From contig NZ_WFLM01000005.1 of the NCBI RefSeq assembly GCF_009208775.1, forward strand, positions 313,168-377,167: 64,000 nucleotides of DNA, in the 5' to 3' direction. Both the position numbers and the translations under genes were made by a program. Below the pieces are notes generated by a model. The model saw only the letters and a list, made by a program, of their open reading frames with translations, did not search any database and was not told the origin of the DNA. Shown piece by piece: positions 1-8,923 of the stretch (positions are counted from its first letter, which is position 1; each line of letters starts with the position of its first letter). The stretch comes from Silvanigrella paludirubra (GTDB lineage Bacteria; Bdellovibrionota_B; Oligoflexia; Silvanigrellales; Silvanigrellaceae).

Positions 1-2436
1 ATAGAAGATGCTCAAAAAAATTATTATGAAATTGAAAGAATTCAAAATGAATTACAACAAGATTCTGATCAAGGTTCGCTAGCCCATGATAGGTGGAATA
101 AATTTGATAAAATAAAAATTCAATTTGAAAAATACAAAAAAATTCATGAAAATATATATCTAAACACAAATAAAATATTAGACGCTATTTATTTTAAACC
201 TATTAAAGAGAAACTCTTAGAATATTACGCAAGTTTAATTATAATTGAAGAGCTTGATAAAAAATATTTCGAATCAACCTATCATGGAAAAAATGCAGAA
301 GCTGTGTTTTTAGAAACCGTTTCCCAATTTGATAATTTATTTATTCAATGTATCAATCAATCCATTTATTCTTATCTCAATGCTTTTGAAAAAAAACATA
401 CCTCTATAATAAATAAAATTGAATTTTATTCTTGGTTTAAAGCATATTTTCCAAGTATGAACAAAGAGCATAAGGCTGGATTTGAGCCTGCACATTACTA
501 TTCAGATTCATTTCATACATTATTTGATCATGAAATATTTAGACCATTTTTGTCATCAACAGAAAATAAAAATTATAATTTTAAAATTTCAGAAATAAGC
601 TTTGGAGAATATTGGAATAATGCAAATTTAAAACCATCTTTTAAAAAAGTAACTTCCGAAAAAAAATTTAAATTTATTTTTAACAATGATCCAAAATTAA
701 TCAAATATTATTTAGATAAAAATCAAACTCCTTCACTAAAGATTATCGAAACATTAAAAAATAAAAAATCTTTAATTCAGTTAAAATTAATTACAAATAA
801 CTTTAACTCATCTATTTTAAAATTAATTCATTCTACCTCTAATAAAGCAAATATTTTGAGTTCTAAAAAAAATAATGCAATTACAAAAAATTTAATTTGG
901 AGTCAGCAATTTAACCTTAACTATTTACAACCTCATAAAATAACATCACCATTAAATAAGAATTGCCTCTCAATATCAGAATCAAATAATTTATTATCAG
1001 AAAAAAATTCAAAAAATAATCTTAATTTAAATTCATTCTCATGCTCTATTTCAGATAAAAGTCAGGATTGGATCATTGTTTTTGAAAAAATGAGATTTAA
1101 AGGGTTTAGAATATATTCTGCATCATATCCTGGATATTGCTTGAAAGACTCAAACGAGTATGGATTATCTTTAAGTACATGTGATAAAGATTCAAAAAGT
1201 CAAATATGGACTTTCAATAAATTGCCTAATAAAGTGAATGCATTAATAAATGCAAAAACGGATAAATTTTTAAAAATTTCTGACGATTTAAATGATCAAA
1301 CTTGGATGTTTCAATATACAAAATCTAATTTAGATCGAATTTTGTTTTCACTTATTAATAAAAAAGATACATATACTATTAAGGATTGGAGTAATGGTAA
1401 TAAAATTAAAAATGATTTAGCATACGCAATAAATGTTGCTTTATTTATTCATAAATATAAATTAATAAGTCATTCTGATTTATTTTTTAATAAAGTAACT
1501 CTCACAAGATGGTTTCAAGATTTAGATTACAAATCAAAACAAGTTATTCAAAAAATTGCAAAAAATAAGTTTTATGAAATTTCTGAAACAGACATCTCAG
1601 AATCATTTCAATATCTGATTTTTACAAAAAAATTAAATAATAAAAATATAATTTTAAAAAACGCTAATGATATTCAATTAAATGAATTAATTGGAAACTC
1701 ATTCCTTTTGCAATCCAACGAAATACCTAAAAACCTAAATAAAATATATTATAATATTCAAAATTCGATTTCAGATATCAATCATTCTTTATCAAAAGAT
1801 AAGAGTGATGATATGTTATCACATTATAAGATTTCCCTTTTTCATTCTTATGTTCCACTTTATATAGTGCCTAATGATGAAGAAGCTGCTTTCAATCGTT
1901 TGGATCCTTATTTACAAAGATTTTTTGATATGGTGGATGAATGTGATCATTGGTTGCCTAACTTTAATAATGAAAGAATGCCTACATATAGACAGGTTTG
2001 GGAAAATTGGTCCAATGGCTCATGGGATCCTGACGAAGAGTTTCGCCAATTATTTGAAGAAACTTCCGAAATACGATCACAATTAACACCAAACCAATTT
2101 GCAAATATTTTTAGGCGCATTCAAGAATTGACGCTCCGTGATTATTCCGATGATGATATGAGCACTGCATCTTTTGATATCAGATCATTAGAATCAGATT
2201 TATCTTCACTATATGAAGAAGAGTCTGAAATGAGTTTTTGGAGTTCCAATATAAACTCACCCCTTATATTTGAACCAGAAGAATTAATAGAACCCATTTC
2301 GGATCTTATGGAAAATGCGGAATATTCCATGATTGATTTAGAAGCCTTCATAAATTCAAATGAACTTGCCTCTGTTACCACTTCTCTAGAAGCAACATCT
2401 GTCAGTACAATATTAACAATAATTCCAATTTTATAA
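1..2436 (+). CDS. Large toxin-like protein with ricin-type lectin segment, 5' end outside window
   Basis: The frame is open from base 1, so 811 residues are visible and the true start lies left of the window; the GTG near 304 is internal. The N-terminal part is charged and helical. Around residues 320-440 the protein carries a ricin-type beta-trefoil pattern: Cys-bounded repeats ending in SQDW, SQIW and DQTW, the QxW-type signature of sugar-binding lectins, with SYPGYCL as a typical repeat start. The C-terminal third is acidic, with many Asp, Glu and Ser, and ends in a short hydrophobic tail. Ricin-lectin segments in large bacterial proteins commonly mediate carbohydrate binding in toxins or glycosidases. 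No catalytic domain is recognised, so toxin is an inference from architecture. No export signal can be judged because the start is missing. Confidence 0.7.
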   Translation: MEDAQKNYYEIERIQNELQQDSDQGSLAHDRWNKFDKIKIQFEKYKKIHENIYLNTNKILDAIYFKPIKEKLLEYYASLIIIEELDKKYFESTYHGKNAEAVFLETVSQFDNLFIQCINQSIYSYLNAFEKKHTSIINKIEFYSWFKAYFPSMNKEHKAGFEPAHYYSDSFHTLFDHEIFRPFLSSTENKNYNFKISEISFGEYWNNANLKPSFKKVTSEKKFKFIFNNDPKLIKYYLDKNQTPSLKIIETLKNKKSLIQLKLITNNFNSSILKLIHSTSNKANILSSKKNNAITKNLIWSQQFNLNYLQPHKITSPLNKNCLSISESNNLLSEKNSKNNLNLNSFSCSISDKSQDWIIVFEKMRFKGFRIYSASYPGYCLKDSNEYGLSLSTCDKDSKSQIWTFNKLPNKVNALINAKTDKFLKISDDLNDQTWMFQYTKSNLDRILFSLINKKDTYTIKDWSNGNKIKNDLAYAINVALFIHKYKLISHSDLFFNKVTLTRWFQDLDYKSKQVIQKIAKNKFYEISETDISESFQYLIFTKKLNNKNIILKNANDIQLNELIGNSFLLQSNEIPKNLNKIYYNIQNSISDINHSLSKDKSDDMLSHYKISLFHSYVPLYIVPNDEEAAFNRLDPYLQRFFDMVDECDHWLPNFNNERMPTYRQVWENWSNGSWDPDEEFRQLFEETSEIRSQLTPNQFANIFRRIQELTLRDYSDDDMSTASFDIRSLESDLSSLYEEESEMSFWSSNINSPLIFEPEELIEPISDLMENAEYSMIDLEAFINSNELASVTTSLEATSVSTILTIIPIL

Positions 2437-2760
2437 TTTAAAATTTATTTTGAGATTTTTTAAAATTTAAAATCTAAAAACTCCATAAATAAAAAATTTA
2501 GTGACTCATTTATTAAAAATATTGTAATTATAAAAATATATTTTAATCTTTATAGAGTTTGACTATTTTTTATATTCATAATAAAATTAAAAAATGATTC
2601 ATGGTGCTTTGAATCTAATTTTACAACTAAAATAGTAGTATAATCATGCTCATGGACTACTTAAAATTAAAGAAATGACACTTATAAATATGTTTATACT
2701 AAATCTCTAAAATTATTCTAATTTTAACAAAATCATTTTAAAAATATAATAGGAAAAATA
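2437..2760. other. AT-rich intergenic region
   Basis: No gene is seen in these 324 bases. A weak AT hairpin follows the upstream stop but lacks a good U-tract. A sigma70-like promoter candidate lies inside and is listed separately. The last 15 bases hold the AGGAAAA ribosome site of the ABC gene. Confidence 0.6.
2559..2587 (+). promoter_or_regulatory. Candidate sigma70 promoter of the ABC exporter operon
   Basis: TTGACT at 2559-2564 and TAAAAT at 2582-2587 are separated by 17 bases. This would give a leader of about 165 nt before the ATG at 2761. In DNA this AT-rich, chance matches are common, so support is modest. Confidence 0.35.
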
Positions 2761-3792
2761 ATGCAAAATGCTATTTGCTTAAAAAACATATCAAAATATG
2801 TTTATGAAAATATTCAAAACGATAATTTTAATTACTATAAGAAAATGATAAATTATTTTTCACCCGAAAAAACAAAAAAATATCTTGTAAAAAATTGTTC
2901 TATAAATTTAGAAAAAGGAAAATCATTAGCAATAATTGGACTAAATGGAGCCGGAAAATCTACATTAATGAAAATTATTTCAGGTGTTATCTCACAATCA
3001 GATGGTGAAATTAAAATTTTAAATTATACTCCCTATGACAGAAATAAATTTTTTCTAAAAAAAATAGGAGTTGTTTTTGGCCATAAAAGCTCCTTATTAT
3101 GGGATATCCCATTAATATTTAGTTTAGAACTTCATAAAACCATTTATCAAATTGATGATTCTAGTTATCAATCTCGCTTAAATTACTTAACTGAAGTACT
3201 AAGTCTAAAAGAATGCTTAAATAAAAAAGTTAAATTTATGAGCCTTGGAGAACGTGTAAAATCGGATCTATTAATGAATATGCTACATAATCCTGAACTT
3301 ATTTTATTAGATGAACCAACCATTGGTGTCGATATGGAATCAAAAATTAAAATAAGAGAATTTATTAATAATGAAAAAGAAAATAATAATTGTACTTTTA
3401 TTTTAACATCGCATGACCCTGCTGATATAGAAAATTGTTGTGATAAAATTAATATCTTAGCTAAAGGGGAAATCGTCTTTTCAGAAGAGACTGAAGTTTT
3501 AAAGAATAAATATAATGAAAAAGTGAAAATAATTGTAAAAAAAGTAGATAAAAATTATGAATATTCTATTTTAAAAGACACCATTTCAGGATTTATAGAT
3601 GCTACATTCAATGATATTGGAAACAACCTAAATATTGTGTTTGATAAAAAAAATGAGCTGTCAATTATAAACATTCTCATTAAATTAAAAATAACGTCTT
3701 TTGAAGTAAAAAAAATGTCTTTTGAAGAAATTTTAGCAGATAAATTTCAAATTTTTAAAAGTGATCATGAGGAAAGAATTGAGGATGAATAA
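2761..3792 (+). CDS. ABC-2 type exporter, ATP-binding protein
   Basis: This is a 343-residue nucleotide-binding subunit. Walker A is GLNGAGKST near residue 61, the signature is MSLGE, Walker B is LILLDEPTIGVD and the H-loop is TSHD. The C-terminal 80 residues extend past the ATPase core, as in DrrA/NatA-type exporters. The N-terminus has an unusual 35-residue lead before the first strand. It is the first gene of a three-gene unit whose two permeases follow with overlap or direct abutment, so this should be a complete exporter with two different membrane subunits. AGGAAAA precedes the ATG. The substrate is unknown; the toxin-like gene upstream is on the same strand but 324 bases away, so a link is speculative. 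Confidence 0.9.
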   Translation: MQNAICLKNISKYVYENIQNDNFNYYKKMINYFSPEKTKKYLVKNCSINLEKGKSLAIIGLNGAGKSTLMKIISGVISQSDGEIKILNYTPYDRNKFFLKKIGVVFGHKSSLLWDIPLIFSLELHKTIYQIDDSSYQSRLNYLTEVLSLKECLNKKVKFMSLGERVKSDLLMNMLHNPELILLDEPTIGVDMESKIKIREFINNEKENNNCTFILTSHDPADIENCCDKINILAKGEIVFSEETEVLKNKYNEKVKIIVKKVDKNYEYSILKDTISGFIDATFNDIGNNLNIVFDKKNELSIINILIKLKITSFEVKKMSFEEILADKFQIFKSDHEERIEDE

Positions 3793-4582
3793 TTTTGTTG
3801 AAAAATTAGAACAAATTAAAAAATTTATATATATTTATACATATGAAACTTTATCGCACAAAGGAAGTATTTTATGCGATTTATTTATTGGTATTTCACT
3901 CCCAATTACAATACAAATTATTTCTTGGAATTATATTTATTCAAATGAGACTCATATTCATAATTATACCTATTTAAAAATGATTTTGTATATTATCGCA
4001 ACAGTAACTATGTTTAATTTAAATAATGGCTATGATTTAATTAATGACACTTCAAAAAGAATTCAAAATGGATCTATTGATATATATAATATAAAGACAA
4101 TGTCTTACTTTAGTTTTTCATTATTTACTATGATTGGACGGCAAATATTTTTTATTATATTTGGTATTATTATTCTTATATTATGTTGCATTTTAAATAA
4201 TAATTATATTTATATTATTCCTACCATCATTTTTTTATTTTTATCACAATTTATTTGTTTTCAAATATCATATATTTTTGCACTTATTAATTATTGGGTA
4301 GTGCAGAATGATCTTATCCAATTTACGTATTTCTTATTAGCACAAATTTTAGGAGGAATTTTATTACCTATTGAGTTTTGGCCAGAAACATTCCAAACAT
4401 TTCTAAAATACAACCCATTTAGGGTTACAATATCTGGAATACCTGATTTAATTTTAAACCCAAGCAATCTTTCTTTACTAAAATATACTTGTTTACTTAT
4501 TTTTTACGGAATTTTATTTCAAATTATTATTTTATTTTTGACAAAAAAATCAACTAAAATAAATCCTTCTTATGGTGGTTAA
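3785..4582 (+). CDS. ABC-2 type exporter permease, first subunit
   Basis: This is an integral membrane protein of 265 residues with about six hydrophobic segments. It is of the ABC2_membrane_6 (PF06182, formerly DUF990) type, judged from layout: the family is encoded as two adjacent permeases next to a DrrA-like ATPase, and the stretch PIEFWPETFQ with the following NPFR resembles the conserved C-terminal part. I chose the ATG at 3785, which overlaps the ATPase stop and has GAGGAAA ten bases upstream, over the GTG at 3761. Translational coupling to the ATPase is likely. The substrate cannot be read from the sequence. Confidence 0.8.
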   Translation: MNNFVEKLEQIKKFIYIYTYETLSHKGSILCDLFIGISLPITIQIISWNYIYSNETHIHNYTYLKMILYIIATVTMFNLNNGYDLINDTSKRIQNGSIDIYNIKTMSYFSFSLFTMIGRQIFFIIFGIIILILCCILNNNYIYIIPTIIFLFLSQFICFQISYIFALINYWVVQNDLIQFTYFLLAQILGGILLPIEFWPETFQTFLKYNPFRVTISGIPDLILNPSNLSLLKYTCLLIFYGILFQIIILFLTKKSTKINPSYGG

Positions 4583-5359
4583 ATGTATTTAAAAATTTTA
4601 TTAAAAACATTAAAACTAAATTTAAAATCTCAAATGGATTACAAAGTAAATTTCTTTGGTGATTTTATTATGACTATGTGTTATTATATTTTTACAATTT
4701 CTATATTTAAAATTATATTTTCTTATACAACTAGTTTTAAAGGATGGACTTTTCAAGATTTTTATTTATCTTTTTTAGTCTTTATTTCTATAAATTTTAT
4801 TTTAGAGACTATAAGTGATTCTTTATATGAATTTTTTGAAAATTTGTTTTCAGGAAAAATAGATACTTATTTGTGCAAACCTTTAAATTTATCTTTTATT
4901 GTTATATTTAGTTATCTTCAACCATTAAAACTTTTATTTTCAATTATATTTATTTCATATTTGTACTATTATATTTTCATAAATAATTTATTTTTAAGCA
5001 TTAATCATGCTATCTTTTTTTCTGCTTCATTAATTGTTTATATGATTATATGTATATGTTTTACGTTTATTTTTCATTCACTAAATATTTTTTCAGATAA
5101 AAATTTATATATTGGTTACTATCAATATCACATCATGCAATTATGCTTTATTCCTCCAAATACTTACGGAAGAAATATATTTAAAATTTTATTTATGACT
5201 GCTCCATTTATATTATGTTCTTCCGTTCCTATTTTTATTTTAACCCACCAAAAAATACATTTACTATATTATTCATTTATACCAATGTTTATAATGGTAA
5301 GTATTTCGATTTACTTATTAAAAAGTTATAAAAAGCTTTTAAAATCATTTGGCGGTTAA
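4583..5359 (+). CDS. ABC-2 type exporter permease, second subunit
   Basis: This 258-residue membrane protein has about six hydrophobic helices rich in Phe, Ile and Tyr. Its ATG directly follows the stop of the first permease (TAA then ATG), so it is translationally coupled. KIDTYLCKPLN near residue 90 matches the G-x-[IL]-[DE]-x-x-L-x-[KR]-P motif of the ABC2_membrane_6 family; the first permease has the related GSIDIYNI. With the ATPase and first permease it should form a heterodimeric exporter. The gene ends the operon; a 12-bp perfect hairpin follows at 5364-5400. Confidence 0.8.
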   Translation: MYLKILLKTLKLNLKSQMDYKVNFFGDFIMTMCYYIFTISIFKIIFSYTTSFKGWTFQDFYLSFLVFISINFILETISDSLYEFFENLFSGKIDTYLCKPLNLSFIVIFSYLQPLKLLFSIIFISYLYYYIFINNLFLSINHAIFFSASLIVYMIICICFTFIFHSLNIFSDKNLYIGYYQYHIMQLCFIPPNTYGRNIFKILFMTAPFILCSSVPIFILTHQKIHLLYYSFIPMFIMVSISIYLLKSYKKLLKSFGG

Positions 5360-5363
5360 TCTC

Positions 5364-5400
5364 AATCCTATGATTAGAATACCAATTTAATCATAGGATT
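5364..5400 (+). terminator. Perfect 12-bp hairpin after the ABC exporter operon
   Basis: Arms 5364-5375 and 5389-5400 (AATCCTATGATT and its complement) with a 13-nt loop begin five bases after the operon stop. No run of T follows, so it may stabilise a 3' end or act as a non-canonical terminator. Confidence 0.45.
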
Positions 5401-5448
5401 AAATTCTAATTAAATAAAATCAAATTTATATATGATGTTTAAAAAGAG

Positions 5449-5476
5449 TTGTCTGACCTAGATTTTATTATATAAT
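5449..5476 (+). promoter_or_regulatory. Candidate sigma70 promoter of serC
   Basis: TTGTCT at 5449-5454 and a perfect TATAAT at 5471-5476 are spaced by 16 bases. Transcription would start near 5483. That rules out an in-frame ATG at 5478 as the serC start and supports the ATG at 5523. Confidence 0.55.
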
Positions 5477-5522
5477 AATGATAATAAAAAAATCATCTTT
5501 TAACCCTAATGAGAGGTTTTTT

Positions 5523-6620
5523 ATGAACGTTCATTATTTTAGCCCTGGACCCGCAAGTTTACCGGAAGCGGTTCGTAAGCAAATAAAAGAAGAATTACTT
5601 GATACTTTTGGAATTGGTGTGAGTGTTATGGAAATATCACACCGTTCTAAACAATATGAACAACTTAATGAAGAAACTCATGCACTTGCCAGAAAAGTAT
5701 TTCAAGTTCCAAATACACATTCTGTCTTATTTTCATGCTGCGGTGCTCAACAACACTTTTCTATCATTCCACAGCATTTATCGAAACCAGGCGAAGAAAT
5801 AGCCTATACAGACACTGGTATATGGGCTCATTTAGCATGCGAAGAAGTCTTTGCCATGCCAAGAAAAATAAACCTCGTATATGATGGACGCAATTGTGAT
5901 TATGTTTCTTTAGGAAATCCAAGTAAATGGGATATTCCTAAAAATTCAAAATACGTTCATTTGACTGTAAATAATACTGTTTATGGGACAGAATACGCAA
6001 AAATTCCTACTTTTGGCGACATTCCCATTGTTCTAGATATGACTAGTTCGCTTGCTGGACGTACAGATATTCCTTGGGAATCAACAGCTTTAGTTTACGC
6101 CAGTGCACAAAAAAACTTTGGAATTGCTGGTGTATCCGTTGTTATTATTCGAAATGATCTCTTAGAAAAAAGCAGAGAAATCACTAAAGCAAATTATCTT
6201 GGTAAAGCCCTCTCTTATCATGCCATCTTTGACACAAAAAGTGCTTTAAATACTCCGCCCGTATTTCCTATTTTTGCTATGAATCGTATGCTTAAATGGA
6301 TTGACCATTCTGGCGGAACCCCAACAATGGAAAAATGGTCCTTAGAAAAAGCTAAATTAATTTATTCCGAAATTGATGCAGGACTTTATATTGGCAGAAC
6401 AGATAAAGACTGTCGCTCTCGCCATAATTTTGTCTTTAAGCTTCCTAAAGAAGAGCAAGATAATCACTTTATTGCTGAAGCAGCTAAACATAATCTTCTT
6501 GAAATCAAAGGGTATCGTTCTGTAGGTGGTATAAGAGCTTCTATGTATAACGGTGTGAGTGTTGAATCCGCTTCTGTATTTGCAGAATTCATGAGAGATT
6601 ATCGTAAAAAATTTGGTTAA
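5523..6620 (+). CDS. serC: Phosphoserine aminotransferase
   Basis: This is a fold-type I PLP enzyme of 365 residues, the usual family length, converting 3-phosphohydroxypyruvate and glutamate to phosphoserine (serine and PLP synthesis). It begins HYFSPGPASLPE, equal to the FNPGPAxLP start of SerC, and continues with ISHRSKQY. The PLP lysine lies in SAQKNFGIAGV, and the C-terminus has VGGIRASMYNGVS, matching the conserved GGxRASxYNA end. I chose the ATG at 5523 with GAGAGG upstream because the promoter candidate overlaps the earlier ATG. The gene is monocistronic as far as can be seen. Confidence 0.93.
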   Translation: MNVHYFSPGPASLPEAVRKQIKEELLDTFGIGVSVMEISHRSKQYEQLNEETHALARKVFQVPNTHSVLFSCCGAQQHFSIIPQHLSKPGEEIAYTDTGIWAHLACEEVFAMPRKINLVYDGRNCDYVSLGNPSKWDIPKNSKYVHLTVNNTVYGTEYAKIPTFGDIPIVLDMTSSLAGRTDIPWESTALVYASAQKNFGIAGVSVVIIRNDLLEKSREITKANYLGKALSYHAIFDTKSALNTPPVFPIFAMNRMLKWIDHSGGTPTMEKWSLEKAKLIYSEIDAGLYIGRTDKDCRSRHNFVFKLPKEEQDNHFIAEAAKHNLLEIKGYRSVGGIRASMYNGVSVESASVFAEFMRDYRKKFG

Positions 6621-6813
6621 TTCAACACTTTTATTTTAATAAATATTATTTTTTAAAAAATTTGCAAATATTATTTTAACATTATATATCTTTCAAATAA
6701 GTTTTTTCATTTAACGGATTCTTGTTCTTTATTTTCGTGCCTAAAATCTAATAAAGTTACTTTAATTATTATTTAAATTACAGCTCATTTTTTTATTATT
6801 AAAAGGAGAAAAA

Positions 6814-8007
6814 ATGCTGAATTTTACGTTAAAAAAAACAGACCTTATTTTGTTGTCAATTACATCTATTTATGGAATTTCATTTTCTATAAACTCATAT
6901 GCTCAAAACAAAAATAATATATTAACAAAACCAGATAGACTTTTAGAAATTGGAGAAGAACAAATTGATTCCAATGAAGATAATATCGCAGAACAAATTA
7001 GTGTAATGTTTCAAGAGATCGTAAAAAAAGGATATGCATCAAGACCTGGAGATGCAAGACCAGCTCGGCGTGACGCTCATGCGAAACATCATGGTTGTGC
7101 TATAGGAAAATTTATTGTCGAAAATAAATTACCAATTGAATTTCAAAAAGGTGTTTTTGCTACACCCAAAGAATATAAAGCTTTTATTCGTTTTTCAAAT
7201 GGTTCATTTGATTTAAAAGCAGATAAAATTCCTGATGCTCATGGCATGGCAATAAAATTATTAGGTGTCAATGCCAATTTACTTAAAGAAACAGAATCAA
7301 ATGGAGAAAATAATACCCAAGATTTTATTATGATTGATAATCCTGTTTTTTTCATGCGCACTGCTGAAAGTTATATTTCATTATTTATGGCTCAATCAAA
7401 AGGGCCTGAAGCTTTAAAAGAATGGATGAAAGATCATCCATACGAAGCAAAACTTGCATTTGAAACATTAAATAAAATAAATCCATCTCCAATTAGTGCT
7501 CAATACTGGAGTCAAACTCCTTATAAATTAGGAGAAAACTCTGCTTTTAAATTCACAGTAAAGCCTTGTAAAAATCAGACATTTATTACAATTCCAGAAA
7601 ATAAAAGAGGTCCCGATTATTTAAAAGAAACTTTAGCAAAACATTTAAAGAAAAAAAATGCTTGTTATGAATTTTTCATCATTCCTCAAAAAGATTCCAT
7701 GGCAATGCCTATAGAAGATTCTACAATTGAGTGGACTACAACTTGGAACGGAAAGAATAATATATTTAAAGTTGCAACTTTAATTTTACCAAAGGAACAA
7801 CAACCAGACTCTGATAAATCAATAAAGTTTTGTGAAGATCTTTCTTTTACTCCATGGCATGGAACAGAAGAAATGCGCCCCTTAGGAGGAGTAAATAGAG
7901 TTCGTAAAACTGTTTATTTAGAAACCTCAAATTTAAGACATAGTTTAAATAATGCAAAACAAGCCTTACCAACGGAAGAAATTTGGAATTCTTTTTTATT
8001 AAAATAA
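6814..8007 (+). CDS. Exported catalase-family heme protein
   Basis: This is a 397-residue protein with an N-terminal signal peptide (hydrophobic stretch about residues 11-27, cleavage near SYAQ). It matches the small catalase-like (SrpA/y4iL-type) family. HAKHHGC carries the distal His region, FIRFSNGS and DAHGMAIKL are the classic catalase blocks, DFIMIDNPVFF is the Asn region, and PLGGVNRVRKTVY near the end carries the proximal Tyr. Such proteins bind heme and have peroxidase or weak catalase activity; the export signal places it in the periplasm. AAAAGGAG precedes the ATG. It is convergent with the next gene, with four bases between the stops. Confidence 0.85.
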   Translation: MLNFTLKKTDLILLSITSIYGISFSINSYAQNKNNILTKPDRLLEIGEEQIDSNEDNIAEQISVMFQEIVKKGYASRPGDARPARRDAHAKHHGCAIGKFIVENKLPIEFQKGVFATPKEYKAFIRFSNGSFDLKADKIPDAHGMAIKLLGVNANLLKETESNGENNTQDFIMIDNPVFFMRTAESYISLFMAQSKGPEALKEWMKDHPYEAKLAFETLNKINPSPISAQYWSQTPYKLGENSAFKFTVKPCKNQTFITIPENKRGPDYLKETLAKHLKKKNACYEFFIIPQKDSMAMPIEDSTIEWTTTWNGKNNIFKVATLILPKEQQPDSDKSIKFCEDLSFTPWHGTEEMRPLGGVNRVRKTVYLETSNLRHSLNNAKQALPTEEIWNSFLLK

Positions 8008-8011
8008 GCAA

Positions 8012-8821
8012 CTAAACATCATCTCGACCAGCAATAAAATTTTCAGCTTCTTGAGTTGAAGGCGTTGTAAAAAATTGAGCTGTTTGCGTATACTCAACAA
8101 TTGTTCCATGACGCATAAATAACGTCCAATCTGTTACTCTACTTGCTTGATATAAATCATTTGTTGCCCATACTAGAGTTGTTTTTTCACTCATATTTAA
8201 AACTAAATTTTCTGTTTGTTTTAACATCACAGGATCCATTCGTAAAAAGGCATCATCTAATAAGAAAATTTTTGGCTTACGAATTAAAGCTCTAATAATT
8301 GCTAATTGTTGTAAAAAAGGAAGTTCAACTTGACTTGGTAATAACTCAGCTAATGAATCAATTAAAGCTTTATTATGTTGAGATATAGGCAAAGTATCTA
8401 TTAATTCATGAAATGCTAAAACATCTTTTATTCCAGCTAAATTTTGAGAAAGCGCAAAGTTTTCTGCAATTGAAACGGGAAGCCACGCGCTTTTTTCAGA
8501 TACAAGAGCAATTTGTGAATATATTTTTTTTAAAATTTCGTTTGAAGGTTTTTTACCAGATAATTGTATTCCAAGTATTTTAATATCACCACTTTGCTTA
8601 AAAGAACTTAATAATAAATTATTATCCATTTCCCATATAAACTGAGCTATAACGGATAAAACCATACTCTTTCCAGAGCCAGCTGGCCCAATAATAGCTA
8701 CAGATTCTCCTTCATTAATACTGAAAGAAAGATCACGAATAGGGGATATAAACCCAACGGATAGAGAGTATTTTTCAAAAGAAATTACAGGATTTGTTAC
8801 ATTATTAAATGACTCTTTCAT
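8012..8821 (-). CDS. PstB-like ABC ATPase with altered catalytic motifs
   Basis: This 269-residue protein has the overall plan of a PstB-type ATPase. Walker A is intact (GPAGSGKS near residue 45) and the Q-loop region is recognisable. Other motifs have drifted. The LSGGQ signature position reads LPSQVELPFLQQ. Walker B is IFLLDDAF, with Asp where the catalytic Glu should be. The H-loop is WATNDLYQA, with Asn for His. Family knowledge says such changes usually abolish or strongly slow ATP hydrolysis. No permease or binding protein is adjacent. It lies 102 bases downstream of citrate synthase, with a terminator hairpin between. It could be a regulatory or structural ABC-like protein, or a decaying gene, but the frame is intact. 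Confidence 0.75.
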   Translation of the reverse strand: MKESFNNVTNPVISFEKYSLSVGFISPIRDLSFSINEGESVAIIGPAGSGKSMVLSVIAQFIWEMDNNLLLSSFKQSGDIKILGIQLSGKKPSNEILKKIYSQIALVSEKSAWLPVSIAENFALSQNLAGIKDVLAFHELIDTLPISQHNKALIDSLAELLPSQVELPFLQQLAIIRALIRKPKIFLLDDAFLRMDPVMLKQTENLVLNMSEKTTLVWATNDLYQASRVTDWTLFMRHGTIVEYTQTAQFFTTPSTQEAENFIAGRDDV

Positions 8822-8854
8822 CCCATATCCTTTAAAAATAAATTTTTATTTCAT

Positions 8855-8891
8855 AAAAAAAGAGTTCATAGATTTAATCCTCTATGAACTC
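8855..8891 (-). terminator. Intrinsic terminator after citrate synthase
   Basis: An 11-bp perfect stem (8862-8872 with 8881-8891) and 8-nt loop is followed on the minus strand by seven T (plus-strand A-run 8855-8861). It lies 33 bases after the gltA stop and only about 34 bases before the start of the next minus-strand gene. Confidence 0.85.
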
Positions 8892-8923
8892 AATTCTATA
8901 ATACAAAAGTACTAAAAAGATAA

